Shown here one piece after another: positions 1 through 7,552 of a DNA stretch of 8,306 nucleotides. Made by a program: the position numbers and the translations under genes. The notes below the pieces were generated by a model. That model had not been told where the DNA came from. It did not search any database and saw only the letters and a program-made list of their open reading frames with translations. The stretch's first letter is position 1. Every line of letters begins with the position of its first letter. The stretch comes from Actinomycetes bacterium (GTDB taxonomy: Bacteria; Actinomycetota; Acidimicrobiia; Acidimicrobiales; Palsa-688), in assembly GCA_021796905.1 (NCBI GenBank), contig JAKABK010000056.1:1-8306 (forward strand), written 5' to 3'.

Positions 1-1006
1 CGGTGCGCAGCTCCACCCCGAGCCCTTCGGCCACCCGGGTCTGGACCTCACGCAACAGGCGGTAGACGTCGTCGGCCGATCCGCCCGGGTCGGCCTGGAT
101 GAAGTTGGCGTGCTTGGGGGAGACGCGGGCCGATCCGAGGCGGTAACCCTTCATGCCGACCTGCTCGATCAGCGCCCCGGCGGACGGGGCGTCGCGCTTC
201 CCGCCCGGTCCGGGCCCAAAGTCCGAGGCGACGGGAGCGGGGTTGGTGAACACCGAGCCCGCGTTCTGACCGCCGGGCTGGTGCTCGCGCCGCCAGCGCA
301 CGATCGAGCGGACCAGCTCCCGTCCCTGCCCCGGGTCACCCCAGCGCGCTTCGAGCTCGGCGGACACGACGACCGACCCCGCAGCGATCGACGAGTGACG
401 GTAGGCGAAGTCGAGCTCGGCGGCAGCGACCCGTCGGGGCCGGCCGGCCGACGGCCCGGACAGCTCGAGCACCTCGACCGCGACTGTCGACGCGGCCATG
501 TCCGAGCCGTGACCCCCGGCGTTCATCCGAACCGCCCCGCCCACCGAGCCCGGCACTCCGACCGCCCACTCGAGGCCCCGGACCCCGGCCTCGACGCTGC
601 GGCGGGCGAGCGCCGGCAGCGCCAGGGCGGCCCCGGCCCGGACGACCGCAACCGTCCCGTCGCCCTCGATGCGCAGCTCCCCGAAACCCTCGGCGCCGAG
701 CAGGACGGCGATCCCCCCGAAGCCGGCGTCGGAGACCAGCAGGTTCGATCCCCGCCCCACCACGAGCACCGGCAGGCCCGAGGAGGCGGCGGCGTCGGCG
801 ACCCGCCCCAGGTCGGCGAGGGACCGGGCGGTGACCGCCACCGCCGCCGCCCCGCCGACCCGGTAGGTCGTGAGCGCACCGAGGGGCGCGTTTCGTTCGC
901 CGAGGCCCTCGAGGCGCTCGACGGCGACGGCTACCGCCGCGGGATCGGCGCCGCCGGCGGGGAGCGGAGACCCCGGCAGCGCCGGGCCGGCGCCGGCGGG
1001 GCTCAC
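1..1006 (-). CDS. murB: UDP-N-acetylenolpyruvoylglucosamine reductase (MurB), 3' end cut by window edge
   Basis: MurB is the cytosolic FAD enzyme that uses NADPH to reduce UDP-GlcNAc-enolpyruvate to UDP-MurNAc. I translated this frame by hand from a GTG at 1004-1006; about 335 codons are present and the frame runs off the left edge. Visible family marks are YRVGG near the start of the FAD domain, GRGSNLL (about residues 84-90), PGSVGG (152-157) followed by MNAGG, YRHS (202-205), NAGSVFTNP with the presumed proton-donor Ser at residue 251, and KHANF near the end. The HQP-x-x-x-NAGSVF arrangement looks more like type II MurB than the E. coli type I, but that subtype is a judgement by eye. The C-terminal catalytic Glu of the family would lie at or just past the window edge. 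The start is chosen because its GTG overlaps the murC stop as GTGA and a G-run (1012-1017) lies 5 nt upstream. The first 30 or so residues are a Pro/Ala/Gly-rich extension. Confidence 0.95.
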   Translation of the reverse strand, partial: MSPAGAGPALPGSPLPAGGADPAAVAVAVERLEGLGERNAPLGALTTYRVGGAAAVAVTARSLADLGRVADAAASSGLPVLVVGRGSNLLVSDAGFGGIAVLLGAEGFGELRIEGDGTVAVVRAGAALALPALARRSVEAGVRGLEWAVGVPGSVGGAVRMNAGGHGSDMAASTVAVEVLELSGPSAGRPRRVAAAELDFAYRHSSIAAGSVVVSAELEARWGDPGQGRELVRSIVRWRREHQPGGQNAGSVFTNPAPVASDFGPGPGGKRDAPSAGALIEQVGMKGYRLGSARVSPKHANFIQADPGGSADDVYRLLREVQTRVAEGLGVELRT

Positions 1007-2664
1007 CGCTGCCCCCCGCAGCGGTCGAGCCCGGCGATCTCCGCTGCGAGGGTGGTCACGTCACCGGCCCCGAGGGTGAGACAGAGGTCGCCGGGACGGA
1101 GCAGCTCGCCGACCACCGACGCGAGCGACGAGCGGTCGGGCACGTAGCGCACGTCGAGCCCCGGGCGGGCACGGCGGGCGGCGTCGGCGACGATCCCGCC
1201 GTCGACCCCCGGACGGGGGTCCTCCCGGGCGCCGTAGACGTCGCTCACCACGACCAGGTCGGCGGCAGCCAGGGCCTGACCGAGCCCGTCACCGAGCGCC
1301 TCGGTCCGGCTGTAGAGGTGCGGCTGGAAGACCGCCACGATCCGGGCCCACCCGCCGGCCCGGGCGGCGGCCAGGGTGGTCGCGACCGCGCTCGGCACGT
1401 GGGCGTAGTCGTCGACGAAGGCCACCCCGCCCCGCTCCCCCCGCCACTCGAAGCGGCGAGCGACCGGGCGGTAGCCGGCGAGGGCCCGCACCCCCACCTC
1501 GACGGGGACCCCGATCGCGGCGGTGAGCGCGATGGCGCCGCTGGCGTTGAGCACGTTGTGCATCCCTGGTACCGGCAGCTCGATCCGCACGCCGCCGCCG
1601 CTACCCGCCGGCGGGTCACTCCCAGCCTCCGGGGGGCCGGGGGGGAGCGACCGGCCGGGGCGGGCTGCGAGCGGCCCGGGGAGCAGACCGAAGCTCGACG
1701 AGGCCCGTCGGGTCGTTGCTGCGACCACCCGCACCGCGGCATCGGGGGAGGTGCCGAATGTGAGCAGCACCGGCCCCGGAGCGGTCGGGGCGGGCGCAGC
1801 CCGGGCGAGCAGCTGCCTGGCCGCCCGGAACGCAGCCGGCACGCCGGTGGTCTCGCCACCCGCGGCCGGCACGCTGGCCCCGGCGGACACCACCGCAGCG
1901 TCGAGCGTGGACGGCGAGCCTGCGGCCCACGCCTCCGACAGCCTCGCGGCGAGCGCGCGCGAGCCGGTGGAGTCGACCCCGACCACCGCCGCCCGGCTGG
2001 CGTGGGCCGCGAAGACGGCGAACGCGTCCTGCAGCGCGCCGAGCGACCCGTACTGGTCGAGGTGGTCGGCCTCGACGTTGGTGACGAGGACCGCCTCGGC
2101 CGACAGGGCCAGGAAGGTGCCGTCGCTCTCGTCGGCCTCGACCACCAACCAGTCGCTGTCGGGCACCCAGCGGGCGCCGCCGTCGAGGCCCGGCAGGTCC
2201 CCGCCGACGAGCAGCGAGGGCCGCTCCCCCGCCTCCTCGAGGATCCGGGCGACCATCGCGGTGGTGGTGCTCTTGCCCTTGGTCCCGGCGACCGCGACGG
2301 TGCGACGCAGCTCGCAGATCGCCGCGAGCAGCTCCACCCGCCAGCGCAGCGCGATGCCGAGGCGCCCGGCCTCGACCAGCTCCGGGTCCGACGGGGGGAC
2401 CGCCGAGGAGGCACCGACGATCTCCGCGGCCGCGACCCGGGCGGGGTCGTGGCCGACACCGACGCCGATCCCTCGCTCCGCCAGACGCCGGAGGGTCGGG
2501 GAGTCCTTGCGGTCGCTGCCGGTCACGGTGTGGCCCATCGCGGCGAGGAGCGTCGCGATGCCGCTCATCCCGGCGCCGCCGATCCCGACGAGGTGGACCC
2601 GGCTCGGCCGGCGCAGGTCCAGGGGTTGCCCCGACGGCGGACCGTCGGGGTGAGGCACGCTCAC
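1003..2664 (-). CDS. murC: UDP-N-acetylmuramate--L-alanine ligase (MurC), with two insertions
   Basis: MurC is the cytosolic ATP-dependent ligase that attaches the first stem-peptide residue, normally L-Ala, to UDP-MurNAc. From the GTG at 2662-2664 it is 553 residues, longer than the usual 460-495. The order is classical. The N-terminal nucleotide-sugar domain has HLVGIGGAGMSGIA (24-37) and GSD (49-51). The central ATPase domain has the P-loop GTKGKST (127-133), EADESD (176-181), TNVEADH (195-201) and GMHNVLNA (367-374). The C-terminal ligase domain has RRFEW (403-407), DDYAHVP (418-424) and FQPHLYSRT (446-454). The extra length sits in two Ala/Gly/Pro-rich stretches at about residues 243-298 and 333-357. 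The P-loop has Lys where MurC normally has His. The same frame stays open far upstream through murG into ftsW, but homology begins only after this start. The GTG overlaps the murG stop as GTGA and has GGAG 6 nt upstream. The identity is secure; the exact start is probable. Confidence 0.97.
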   Translation of the reverse strand: MSVPHPDGPPSGQPLDLRRPSRVHLVGIGGAGMSGIATLLAAMGHTVTGSDRKDSPTLRRLAERGIGVGVGHDPARVAAAEIVGASSAVPPSDPELVEAGRLGIALRWRVELLAAICELRRTVAVAGTKGKSTTTAMVARILEEAGERPSLLVGGDLPGLDGGARWVPDSDWLVVEADESDGTFLALSAEAVLVTNVEADHLDQYGSLGALQDAFAVFAAHASRAAVVGVDSTGSRALAARLSEAWAAGSPSTLDAAVVSAGASVPAAGGETTGVPAAFRAARQLLARAAPAPTAPGPVLLTFGTSPDAAVRVVAATTRRASSSFGLLPGPLAARPGRSLPPGPPEAGSDPPAGSGGGVRIELPVPGMHNVLNASGAIALTAAIGVPVEVGVRALAGYRPVARRFEWRGERGGVAFVDDYAHVPSAVATTLAAARAGGWARIVAVFQPHLYSRTEALGDGLGQALAAADLVVVSDVYGAREDPRPGVDGGIVADAARRARPGLDVRYVPDRSSLASVVGELLRPGDLCLTLGAGDVTTLAAEIAGLDRCGGQR

Positions 2665-3803
2665 CGTGGTCTCCGGGCGTGGGTCTCGACCAGGGCGGCG
2701 ACGCGGGCGGCCGCGTCGGGAACGGCGAGAGCCCGGGACGCCGCGCCCATCCGCTCGAGGAGACCGGGGTCGCCGAGGAGACCGTCGAGGACCGACATCA
2801 GCCGATCGCCGTCGAGGGCGGCGTCGTCGACGACGACCGCTCCACCGGCGGCCGCGAGGGCTGCGGCGTTGCGCTCCTGGTGACCGCCCGGCGAACGGGG
2901 TAGCGGCACCAGCACCGAGGGGATGCCGGCAGCGGCCAGCTCGGCGACGGTGCTCGCCCCGGCGCGCTGGACCGTCACGTCGGCCGCGGCGTAGAGCAGG
3001 TCCATGCGCTCCTCGAAAGCCACCTGACGGTAGGTCAGCCCACCGGGCGGCAGTCGGGGGCGCCGACGGGCGAGCCCGTCGGCGTTGCGTTCGCCGACCA
3101 CGTGGTGGACCGCGAGGTCGCCCCGGTCCGCCCAGCCCCGGGCGAGATCGAGCACCGCCTCGTTGAGCCGACCGGCGCCCAAGGACCCGCCGGCGACGGC
3201 GACCAGGCGGACACCCTCGGGGTAACCGAGCGCCACCCGAGCCTCGCGGCGGGCCTGCGGGGAACGCTCGATCGCGGCCATTGCGGGCCGGATCGGGTTG
3301 CCGGTCACGACCGCGCGTGGCAGCGGGGTGCCCGGGAAGGCCACCGCGGCGGCCGCCGCGAAACGACCGGCGAGCCGGTTGACCGCCCCGGGCACCGCGT
3401 TGGCCTCGGCGAGCACGACCGGCACCCGCCAGACCAACGCAGCCGCCACCGCCGGGGCGGCCGCGTACCCGCCGACCGAGACGACCGCGCCGGGACGCCA
3501 GCGGCCCACCAGGACGATCGCCATCGCCGTCGCTCCGAGGAGACCGGCCGCCGCGAGCAGGTTGGCCCGGTCCGCCCGGCGGACCAGCCCGCGGCCGGGC
3601 AGGAGGGTGACCGGGAACCCTGCGGCGGGGACGAGACGTCCTTCGATACCCCGACGGGAGCCGACGAAGTGGATGCTGCGGGGGTCGTGGCCGGCGTCGA
3701 CGAGGGCACCGGCGATCGCCAGGGCGGGGGTGACGTGGCCGGCGGTGCCCCCCCCGGCCATCACCACCCACGGCCGGCCGCCGCCCGCAGCAGTCGGTCT
3801 CAC
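2661..3803 (-). CDS. murG: MurG: lipid I N-acetylglucosaminyltransferase
   Basis: MurG is a peripheral membrane GT-B glycosyltransferase on the inner face of the membrane. It transfers GlcNAc from UDP-GlcNAc to lipid I, giving lipid II. The product from GTG 3801-3803 is 380 residues, a normal length. The N-terminal acceptor domain shows the glycine loop GGGTAGHV (17-24), the second glycine-rich loop GGYAAAP (111-117) and AEANAVPG (132-139). The C-terminal UDP-GlcNAc domain shows GGSLGA (205-210), RAGASTVAE (280-288) and GHQERNA (307-313). The family's HEQN/HEAN segment reads AEAN here, so the His is missing. The frame is open well upstream, but family similarity starts at about residue 12, and the GTG overlaps the ftsW stop as GTGA. 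I see no Shine-Dalgarno sequence for this start, so translation probably depends on coupling to ftsW. It lies between ftsW and murC, the usual dcw position. Confidence 0.97.
   Translation of the reverse strand: MRPTAAGGGRPWVVMAGGGTAGHVTPALAIAGALVDAGHDPRSIHFVGSRRGIEGRLVPAAGFPVTLLPGRGLVRRADRANLLAAAGLLGATAMAIVLVGRWRPGAVVSVGGYAAAPAVAAALVWRVPVVLAEANAVPGAVNRLAGRFAAAAAVAFPGTPLPRAVVTGNPIRPAMAAIERSPQARREARVALGYPEGVRLVAVAGGSLGAGRLNEAVLDLARGWADRGDLAVHHVVGERNADGLARRRPRLPPGGLTYRQVAFEERMDLLYAAADVTVQRAGASTVAELAAAGIPSVLVPLPRSPGGHQERNAAALAAAGGAVVVDDAALDGDRLMSVLDGLLGDPGLLERMGAASRALAVPDAAARVAALVETHARRPR
2671..2674 (-). promoter_or_regulatory. Shine-Dalgarno candidate for murC
   Basis: On the minus strand GGAG is followed by 6 nt and then the GTG at 2662-2664. 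The site lies inside the last codons of murG. It favours this GTG over the second in-frame GTG two codons later (2656-2658), together with the GTGA overlap. Confidence 0.5.
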
Positions 3804-5050
3804 GGACGACGGGCGATGTTGGCGAGCACCCCGGCGGCGAACAGCTCGACCACCAGCGACGAGCCGCCGAAGGAGACGAACGGGAGCGGGACCCCGGTGA
3901 CCGGGAGCAGTCCGACGACGGCACCGATGTTGATAAGCGCCTGGCCGACGAGCCAGGCGGTGATCCCCGCCGCCAGGTACCCCGAGAAGCGGTCCCGGGC
4001 ACCGCAGGCGATCCTCACGCCGACCACCCCGAGCACGAGGTACAAACCGGCGAGCAGCAGCGCCCCGATCAGCCCGGTCTCCTCGCCGACGATCGCGAAG
4101 ATGAAGTCGGTCGAGGCGTTGGGCAGGTAGCCCCACGAGGCGAGGCTGGATCCGATCCCCTTGCCGACCAGCCGTCCGGAGCCGAGGGCTATCAGGCCCT
4201 GCACCGACTGGAACCCCGAGCCGCTGGCGTGCCGGAAGGGGTGGACGAACGCGGTCAGCCGCCGCCACCGGTACGGGGCGACGACGGCCATCAGCATCCC
4301 GAGCACCCCGCCGGTGGCGAGGATCGCGGCGAACGGCTTGGCGGGCAGCCCGGCGGTCCCGACCATCGCCAGGGCGATCACGACCAGCACGGTGGTGGTG
4401 CCCATGTCGGGTTGGGCCATGACCAGCGTCGCGAGGATGCCGACCATCGCGAGCACCGGTCCCATCTGGTAGCGCCAACCCCGCCGCGCCCCTTGATCGG
4501 CCCGGCGGTCGAGGGTGTCGGCGGCGAAGAACACCAGGGCGAGCTTCGCCAGCTCCGACGGCTGGACCCGCAGGGAAGAGGTACCCAGCCAGCGCGACGC
4601 TCCCCCCACCCGCACCCCTACGTGGGGTACGAGCACCGCCAGCAGCATCACCACGGCCACGACCATGCCGGGTCGGGCGAAACGACGCCACGACCGCCGG
4701 TCGGTGCGCAGCGCGACGAAGAACCCGACGGTGCCGATCGCAAGCCACAACGCCTGGCGCTCCAGTTCGTGCCACGGGGTCCCGTACTGCTGCAAGGAGA
4801 GCACCGCGGACGACGACATCACCATCACCAGGCCGGTGAGCGCCAGCACCGCGAGGATCAGCAGCAGGGCCGGGAGGGCTCCCCTGCCGGACCCGGCCAC
4901 CGAGCGGACCGGCACCGCCCGCCGCGCTCCCGCCCCGCTGCGCCGGCGGGTCCCGAACAGCCCTGCGCCACCGACGGGCGCCGCGGCCGCACGCGGACCA
5001 CGGGCAGCGAGCGCACCGGTCCCGCCGGCGCCGGTCACCGGGTCTCTCAT
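3800..5050 (-). CDS. ftsW: SEDS-family septal peptidoglycan polymerase (FtsW)
   Basis: FtsW is an integral membrane SEDS glycosyltransferase that polymerises lipid II at the septum, normally paired with a class B PBP (FtsI). The 416-residue product from ATG 5048-5050 has a cytosolic Ala/Gly/Arg-rich tail of about 55 residues. About ten hydrophobic segments follow, starting near 60, 97, 127, 165, 197, 217, 239, 317, 357 and 390. SEDS landmarks are GVRVGGASRWL (145-155), QPSELAKL (163-170), AQPDMGTT (212-219), STDFIFAIVGEE (313-324) and PVTGVPLPFVSFGGSS (383-398). Asp315 aligns with the putative catalytic Asp of E. coli FtsW and RodA. The usual PEAHTDF reads PNASTDF here. I prefer FtsW to RodA because of the dcw setting next to murG. 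The start overlaps the mraY stop as ATGA, and an AGGGGCGG stretch lies just upstream. murD, normally between mraY and ftsW, is not there. Confidence 0.95.
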   Translation of the reverse strand: MRDPVTGAGGTGALAARGPRAAAAPVGGAGLFGTRRRSGAGARRAVPVRSVAGSGRGALPALLLILAVLALTGLVMVMSSSAVLSLQQYGTPWHELERQALWLAIGTVGFFVALRTDRRSWRRFARPGMVVAVVMLLAVLVPHVGVRVGGASRWLGTSSLRVQPSELAKLALVFFAADTLDRRADQGARRGWRYQMGPVLAMVGILATLVMAQPDMGTTTVLVVIALAMVGTAGLPAKPFAAILATGGVLGMLMAVVAPYRWRRLTAFVHPFRHASGSGFQSVQGLIALGSGRLVGKGIGSSLASWGYLPNASTDFIFAIVGEETGLIGALLLAGLYLVLGVVGVRIACGARDRFSGYLAAGITAWLVGQALINIGAVVGLLPVTGVPLPFVSFGGSSLVVELFAAGVLANIARRP

Positions 5051-6087
5051 CGGGTCCGCCCCTGGGCCAGGTAGACGCCGTAGAACGCCCCGACCGCCAG
5101 CGCCGCGAACGCTCCCGAGAGGATCCAGAACCTGACGATCACCGTGGTCTCCGGCCAGCCGAGCAGCTCGAAGTGGTGGTGGATCGGCGCCATCTTGAAC
5201 ACCCTGCGACCGAACAGCTTGAAGCTGCCCACCTGGAGGATCACCGACACGGTCTCGAGCACGAAGAGCCCTCCTACGATCGGCAGCAACAAGTCGACGT
5301 TCTCGAGCAGGGCGAGGACCGCGATCGCGGCCCCGAGGCCGAGCGATCCGGTGTCACCCATGAATATCCTCGCCGGGGCGGCGTTCCACCAGAGGAACCC
5401 TGCGCACGCCCCGATGAACGCGGTCGACAGGATGGCCTCGTCGAGCGACGCCGGGTAAGGGTTGCGGTAGATCTCGAGGTGGCGCAGCTGGAAGAAGCCG
5501 ATCACCGTGAAGGTCACGAACGCGAACGCCGACGACCCGGTGGCGAGACCGTCGAGACCGTCGGTCAGGTTGACGGCATTGGTCGTCCCGAGGATGGCGA
5601 GGACCGCGAAGATCGACCAGCCGATCGCGCCGAGCTGCCAGCCGGGAGCGTCGAAGCGCACGAACGACAGCCGGGTGGAGACCCCGAGGACCTCCACCGC
5701 GACCACCGCGAAGCCGACCGCGATCAACAGCAGCGCGCCGGCCTTCGCCCGGGCGTTGAGACCGAGGCTGCGCTGCCGGCTCACCTTCAAGTAGTCGTCC
5801 ACGAACCCGACGAGCGCCGCGAGGCAGATCGTGACCACCGCGACGATGCAGCGTGCGGTGAAGATCTCGAGCCGGCCGGCGTGGGCCACGACGTAGCCGA
5901 GGGTGGCGGCCCCGACGATCGCGAGACCGCCCATGGTCGGGGTGCCCGCCTTGTCGTGGTGCCCGCTCGGACCGTCCTCGCGGATCTGCTGGCCGATCCC
6001 GCGGATGCGCAGGGACCCGATCAGCAGGGGCGTTCCGAGCATGGTGGTGAGCAGTCCGACGGAACCGGCGATCAAGAGGGCGATCAT
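5047..6087 (-). CDS. mraY: Phospho-N-acetylmuramoyl-pentapeptide transferase (MraY)
   Basis: MraY is a polytopic membrane enzyme. It transfers phospho-MurNAc-pentapeptide from the UDP precursor to undecaprenyl phosphate, making lipid I with release of UMP. The product is 346 residues, a typical length, from ATG 6085-6087. The family motifs are intact: KAGTPTMGG (46-54), the DDYLK aspartates (97-101), NAVNLTDGLDGLA (170-182), FMGDTGSLGLG (242-252) with the Mg-binding Asp, and the HHHFE loop (303-307). About ten hydrophobic helices can be traced. A segment at 200-220 (LEIYRNPYPAS) looks like an extramembrane loop. It starts inside the murE stop (ATGA overlap) and ends inside the ftsW start. No clear Shine-Dalgarno is visible, so coupling to murE is likely. 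In the canonical order murF precedes it and murD follows it; neither is present. Confidence 0.98.
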   Translation of the reverse strand: MIALLIAGSVGLLTTMLGTPLLIGSLRIRGIGQQIREDGPSGHHDKAGTPTMGGLAIVGAATLGYVVAHAGRLEIFTARCIVAVVTICLAALVGFVDDYLKVSRQRSLGLNARAKAGALLLIAVGFAVVAVEVLGVSTRLSFVRFDAPGWQLGAIGWSIFAVLAILGTTNAVNLTDGLDGLATGSSAFAFVTFTVIGFFQLRHLEIYRNPYPASLDEAILSTAFIGACAGFLWWNAAPARIFMGDTGSLGLGAAIAVLALLENVDLLLPIVGGLFVLETVSVILQVGSFKLFGRRVFKMAPIHHHFELLGWPETTVIVRFWILSGAFAALAVGAFYGVYLAQGRTR

Positions 6088-7538
6088 CGGCGGGCCCGAC
6101 CCGGGCTCGCCGGGCCCCGACGCGCGATGAGCCCCTCCAGGGCCCGGCGGGTCACCTCGACGTCGTCGAAGGGGCGGACCTGTCCGCCGATCTCCTGGCC
6201 CCGCTCATGTCCCTTCCCGGCGACGACGACCACGTCCCCAGGGCCGGCGACCCAGATCGCGGTCTCGATCGCCGCCGCCCGGTCGGGGACCACCCGGACC
6301 CGCTCGGGGTCGGCGACGCCGGCGACGACATCGGCGATGATCGCCCCCGGGTCCTCGCTGCGCGGGTTGTCGGAGGTCACCACCGCGAGATCGGCGAGCT
6401 CGGCGGCGACCCGGCCCATCGCCGGGCGCTTGTCGTGGTCACGGTCCCCGCCGGCGCCGAAGACGACCACGAGCCTCCCGGCGGTCAGCTCGCGTGCCGC
6501 CTCGAGGGCGCGACGGAGACCGTCAGGGGTGTGGGCGTAGTCCACCAGGACCGTGAAGTCCTGGCCGGCGTCGACCCGTTCGAAGCGTCCCCGGACCGCT
6601 GCGAGCGCAGCCAGGCCGGCAGCGACCTGATCGGGTGGGACGCCGAGCGCCTCGGCGGTGGCGGCCGCGGCGAGGGCGTTGACGACGTTGAAGCGCCCGC
6701 CGAGGGCGAGGCGGACCTCCTCTCCCCGCCAACCGAAACGACTTCCGGTCACCTCGACCCGGAGGTCCTCGGCGTCGGAGACCCCGAAGGTGACCACCGG
6801 CGCCCCGGAGACCTCCAGGTTCGAGACGAGCCGCCGCCCGTAGGGGTCGTCCCGGTTGACCACCGCCACCCCACAACGGCCCGGCTCGAACAACCTGGCC
6901 TTGGCGGCGAAGTAGTTCTCCATGGTGAGGTGGTAGTCGAGGTGGTCCTGGGTGAGATTGGTGAAGACCCCGGCGGCGAAGCGGGTCCCGTCGACCCGGT
7001 GCTGGTCGAGGGCGTGCGACGACACCTCCATCGCCAGCGCCCGGAAGCCTTCACGGCGGAGCCGGGCGAGCTGCTCCTGCAGCTCTGGTGCCTCCGGGGT
7101 GGTCCGGGCCCCGGTGAGGGTCCCGAGCGAGGTCGACCTCCAACCGTGGGCCTCGAGCACCGAGGCGATCAGGGTGACTGTGGTCGTCTTGCCGTTGGTG
7201 CCGGTGACCCCGACGACCACCAGGCTCTCCGAGGGCCGGTCGTGGAGCGCGGCGGCGACCGGTCCCAGGGCCAGGCGCACCGAGGTGACGACGACCTGCG
7301 CCACTGCGATGTCGAGGGGCCGCTCGCAGAGGAGCGCGACGGCGCCGGCCGCCACCGCCGGGCGGGCGTGCTCGTGCCCGTCGGTCACCCGGCCGGGGAC
7401 ACAAGCGAACAACGCTCCCCGCTCGACACGGCGCGAATCGAGGGCGATCGAGGAGATCTCGCCGGTGGCGTCGCCGTCGACGGCCACGAGCAGACCGGTC
7501 CCGCCGAGCGATCGCTCGACCAGGAGATCGAGCCGCAC
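6084..7538 (-). CDS. murE: UDP-MurNAc-L-Ala-D-Glu--meso-diaminopimelate ligase (MurE)
   Basis: MurE is the cytosolic ATP-dependent Mur ligase that adds the third stem-peptide residue. The 484-residue product has the three Mur ligase domains: an N-terminal UDP-binding domain (ALDSRRVERGALFACVPG, 32-49), a central ATPase domain with P-loop GTNGKTTT (113-120), EVSSHALDQHR (171-181), TNLTQDHLDYH (193-203) and the presumed carbamylated Lys213 in YFAAK, and a C-terminal domain with RGRFE (316-320), DYAHTPD (333-339) and GKGHE (441-445). DNPR at 390-393 is the known signature for meso-DAP rather than L-Lys selection, and the DNPR-to-GKGHE layout excludes MurF. The start is GTG 7536-7538, with AGGA (7549-7552) 10 nt upstream. 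The product begins right at the expected N-terminus, and the ftsL stop is 42 nt upstream. ftsI, which usually sits in that gap, is absent. Confidence 0.97.
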   Translation of the reverse strand: MRLDLLVERSLGGTGLLVAVDGDATGEISSIALDSRRVERGALFACVPGRVTDGHEHARPAVAAGAVALLCERPLDIAVAQVVVTSVRLALGPVAAALHDRPSESLVVVGVTGTNGKTTTVTLIASVLEAHGWRSTSLGTLTGARTTPEAPELQEQLARLRREGFRALAMEVSSHALDQHRVDGTRFAAGVFTNLTQDHLDYHLTMENYFAAKARLFEPGRCGVAVVNRDDPYGRRLVSNLEVSGAPVVTFGVSDAEDLRVEVTGSRFGWRGEEVRLALGGRFNVVNALAAAATAEALGVPPDQVAAGLAALAAVRGRFERVDAGQDFTVLVDYAHTPDGLRRALEAARELTAGRLVVVFGAGGDRDHDKRPAMGRVAAELADLAVVTSDNPRSEDPGAIIADVVAGVADPERVRVVPDRAAAIETAIWVAGPGDVVVVAGKGHERGQEIGGQVRPFDDVEVTRRALEGLIARRGPASPGRARR

Positions 7539-7548
7539 GAAGTCAGCG

Positions 7549-7552
7549 TCCT
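7549..7552 (-). promoter_or_regulatory. Shine-Dalgarno candidate for murE
   Basis: On the minus strand AGGA (inside GGACAGGA, 7549-7556) lies 10 nt before the murE GTG. It supports that start. murE is the only gene from here to the left edge that does not overlap its upstream neighbour, so it needs its own initiation site. Spacing is slightly long. Confidence 0.5.

Noticed and set aside
1318..2883. Long plus-strand open frame (521 codons) antisense to murC and the 3' part of murG
   Set aside because: Its product is Arg/Gly/Pro/His-rich with no recognisable domain. Very high GC removes stops from antisense frames, and the opposite strand holds clear murC and murG.
2665..4002. Upstream continuation of the murC frame that would make a 999-residue protein
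   Set aside because: The added part is Arg/Pro/Gly-rich shadow of murG and ftsW. MurC similarity begins just after the GTG at 2664, which also gives the GTGA overlap.
3804..4775. Upstream continuation of the murG frame that would make a 704-residue fusion
   Set aside because: The stretch is the out-of-frame shadow of ftsW, whose SEDS motifs and membrane helices are clear in its own frame. It is not a fused domain.
5173..6540. Long plus-strand open frame (455 codons) antisense to mraY and the 3' part of murE
   Set aside because: The composition (Arg, Asp, Glu, Gly, His) is that of an antisense shadow, and the opposite strand has intact MraY and MurE motifs.
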